Shown piece by piece: positions 4,779-6,123 of a stretch of 6,123 bases of DNA. How positions within the stretch are numbered: the stretch's first letter is position 1; every line of letters starts with the position of its first letter. The stretch is from NCBI GenBank assembly GCA_036675585.1, contig JAKFES010000278.1:1-6123 (forward strand). The letters run 5' to 3'. The notes under the pieces were generated by a model. The model had not been told where the DNA came from and searched no databases. It was given only the letters and a program-made list of their open reading frames with translations. This stretch comes from Zeimonas sp036675585. Its GTDB lineage: Bacteria; Pseudomonadota; Gammaproteobacteria; Burkholderiales; Burkholderiaceae_E. A program made the position numbers and the translations under genes.

Positions 4779-6123
4779 ACCGCGTTCCTTCGAATACCGC
4801 CACGGTGCCCGAGGCGGGCGCCGCAGCGCCCGCGCGCAGCGCCGCGACGAGCGGCGCCGGAGTGCGACGGCGTTACCTGGTCGAGTTCCTCACCGCGGCC
4901 GCGCTGGTGGCCGCGCCCTTTCTCGCGCCGCTCATCAGCGCGGGCCCCGACCTGCTCGGGCGCGTGCTGATCTGGGGCCTGTTCGGACTCGGCTTCGACC
5001 TGCTGTTCGGCTACGCGGGGCTGCTGTCGTTCGGGCAGGCGGCCTTCTACGGCACCGGCAGCTTCGTCACGGCCTACCTGCTCACTTCGGGCATCGTGCC
5101 GAACATGATCGTCGCGCTCGTCCTCGGGACGATCATCGCTTCGGTGCTGGGCGTCGTGATCGGCTTCCTGACCCTGCGCCGCAGCGGGATCTACTTCGCG
5201 ATGAGCACGCTCGCCTTCGGCGAGATGCTGTATTTCCTCGAGTTCGGCCCGCTGCGCGACTGGACCGGCGGAGAGAACGGCATTCCCGGCATTCCGACGC
5301 CGACGCTGTCGATCGGCTCGTTCTCGCTGGAGATCTCCTCGGGCTGGCCGATGTACACGTTCCTCGCCGTCGTGTTCTTCCTCGGCTTCGTCGTCGCGCG
5401 GCGCATCGTGCTGTCGCCGTTCGGCGTCGTGCTCACCGCGATCCGCGGCAATCCGATCCGCGCGACCGCCGTCGGACACGAAGTGCGGCACTACAAGCTC
5501 GCCGTATTCGTCGTCGCCGCCGCCTACGGCGGGCTGGCCGGCGGGCTGCTCGGATTGTTCCAGGGCTACATGCCGCCCGAGGCCTTCGGGCTCGACACGT
5601 CGGCGCACCTCGTGATCCAGACCGTGATGGGCGGCGCGGGAACGTTGTTCGGCCCGCTCGTCGGCGCGTTCATCTGGCTGTACCTGTACGAGGTGCTGCA
5701 GTTCGTCGATGCGGTCGGTCCGTACTGGAAGCTGATCCTCGGCGTCGTGTTCGTCGTGCTGGTCACCTCGTTCCGGCGCGGGATCTGCGGCGAGGCGAAA
5801 GCGTGGCTCGATCGACGCGGCGCGCGGCGCATCGCGCATGCCGATTCCGCGGCGCGACGCGTCTCGCACGGACGTCACGGCCCCGCGCTCGTGCTGCGCA
5901 AGTCCGAACCGGTCGCCCCCGGCGCGCCGGTGCTCGAGGCGCGCGGCGTCTCGAAGCACTACGGCGGACTGATCGCGGTGCGCGACGTGTCGATCACGAT
6001 CCGAGAAGGCGAGTTGCGCGGGCTGATCGGGCCGAACGGCGCAGGCAAGTCGACGGTGCTGCGCGCCATCTCCGGACTGTTGAGACCCACTCAAGGTTGT
6101 ATTCAGTTCGACGGCGAGGATAT
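4775..6123 (+). CDS. livM-livG: LivM permease fused to LivG ATPase (3' partial)
   Basis: The frame starts at GTG 4775 and is open through the right edge (449 codons). Residues 1-33 are an Ala-rich polar leader. Residues ~36-335 are LivM, with transmembrane stretches, GYAGLLSFGQAAFYGTGSF (79-97, family hallmark), RRSGIYFAMSTLAFGE, an EAA-like loop around TAIRGNPIRATAVGHE (221-236), and VMGGAGTLFGPLVGAF (284-299). Residues ~336-385 form an Arg/Ala-rich linker. From VLEARGVSKHYGG (386) an ABC ATPase begins, with Walker A GPNGAGKST at 419-427 (6029-6055). Signature, Walker B and H-loop lie beyond the window. It would supply the second channel half and one ATPase in a single chain; such LivM-LivG fusions are known in proteobacteria. 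After Walker A the sequence reads VLRAISGLLRPTQG, which is LivF-like rather than LivG-like, with an AT-richer codon run at 6080-6106; the extreme end may therefore be chimeric. Confidence 0.88.
   Translation, partial: MNRVPSNTATVPEAGAAAPARSAATSGAGVRRRYLVEFLTAAALVAAPFLAPLISAGPDLLGRVLIWGLFGLGFDLLFGYAGLLSFGQAAFYGTGSFVTAYLLTSGIVPNMIVALVLGTIIASVLGVVIGFLTLRRSGIYFAMSTLAFGEMLYFLEFGPLRDWTGGENGIPGIPTPTLSIGSFSLEISSGWPMYTFLAVVFFLGFVVARRIVLSPFGVVLTAIRGNPIRATAVGHEVRHYKLAVFVVAAAYGGLAGGLLGLFQGYMPPEAFGLDTSAHLVIQTVMGGAGTLFGPLVGAFIWLYLYEVLQFVDAVGPYWKLILGVVFVVLVTSFRRGICGEAKAWLDRRGARRIAHADSAARRVSHGRHGPALVLRKSEPVAPGAPVLEARGVSKHYGGLIAVRDVSITIREGELRGLIGPNGAGKSTVLRAISGLLRPTQGCIQFDGED

Noticed and set aside
4514..6094. 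526-codon open frame on the minus strand
   Set aside because: It is antisense to livH and livM-livG. Its composition (Asp, Glu, Arg, His, Gln) and lack of any domain mark it as a shadow.
2519..6123. Urea transporter (UrtABCD)
   Set aside because: The binding protein lacks UrtA-like features and the permease and ATPase are ordinary LIV-type; nothing urea-specific such as urease genes is in view.

Overview
The window reads as a high-GC proteobacterial fragment, most like Burkholderiales (Betaproteobacteria). This is judged from codon usage (GCG, CTG, CGC, GTC) and the style of the encoded proteins. All convincing genes lie on the + strand. No RNA gene, transposase, CRISPR array or integration site was seen.

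Layout. (1) At 2-1972 one uninterrupted frame enters from the left edge. Its first ~100 codons are the middle of UvrA: the end of the first ABC ATPase domain, with ABC signature, Walker B and H-loop. At a shared Gly-Gly-His-Ile-Val-Ala stretch (299-316) it passes in frame into an almost complete thiamine-pyrophosphate (TPP) enzyme of the acetolactate synthase-like superfamily. The UvrA half looks alphaproteobacterial and the rest betaproteobacterial. This is therefore a chimera, more likely a metagenomic assembly join than a natural fusion. (2) At 1973-2518 there is a 546-base non-coding region: an AT-rich part with repeated TTTACA / AAACGCTG motifs (2024-2161), a possible 15-codon leader ORF with a good ribosome binding site, and several hairpins. 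(3) At 2519-6123 there is a tightly packed branched-chain amino acid type (LIV/HAAT) ABC importer operon: a Tat-exported substrate-binding protein, a LivH permease, and a LivM permease fused to a LivG ATPase that runs off the right edge. The ATPase gene starts at a GTG overlapping the livH stop, so a search limited to ATG starts or to closed frames misses it.

How the genes work together. The binding protein would capture an amino acid or related small carboxylate in the periplasm. LivH and the LivM half form the membrane channel and the LivG half hydrolyses ATP. A second ATPase (LivF) is expected beyond the window. The TPP enzyme could act on a 2-keto acid, but a metabolic link to the importer is inference from proximity only.

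The most notable signal is that both ends look chimeric. The left joint is in GGHIVA. At the right, just after the Walker A motif of the LivG domain, the sequence becomes LivF-like and its codon usage shifts to AT-richer codons. Two joins at short conserved words near both edges point to assembly artefacts, which should be excluded before any biological reading of the UvrA-TPP protein. I found no convincing new biological system.
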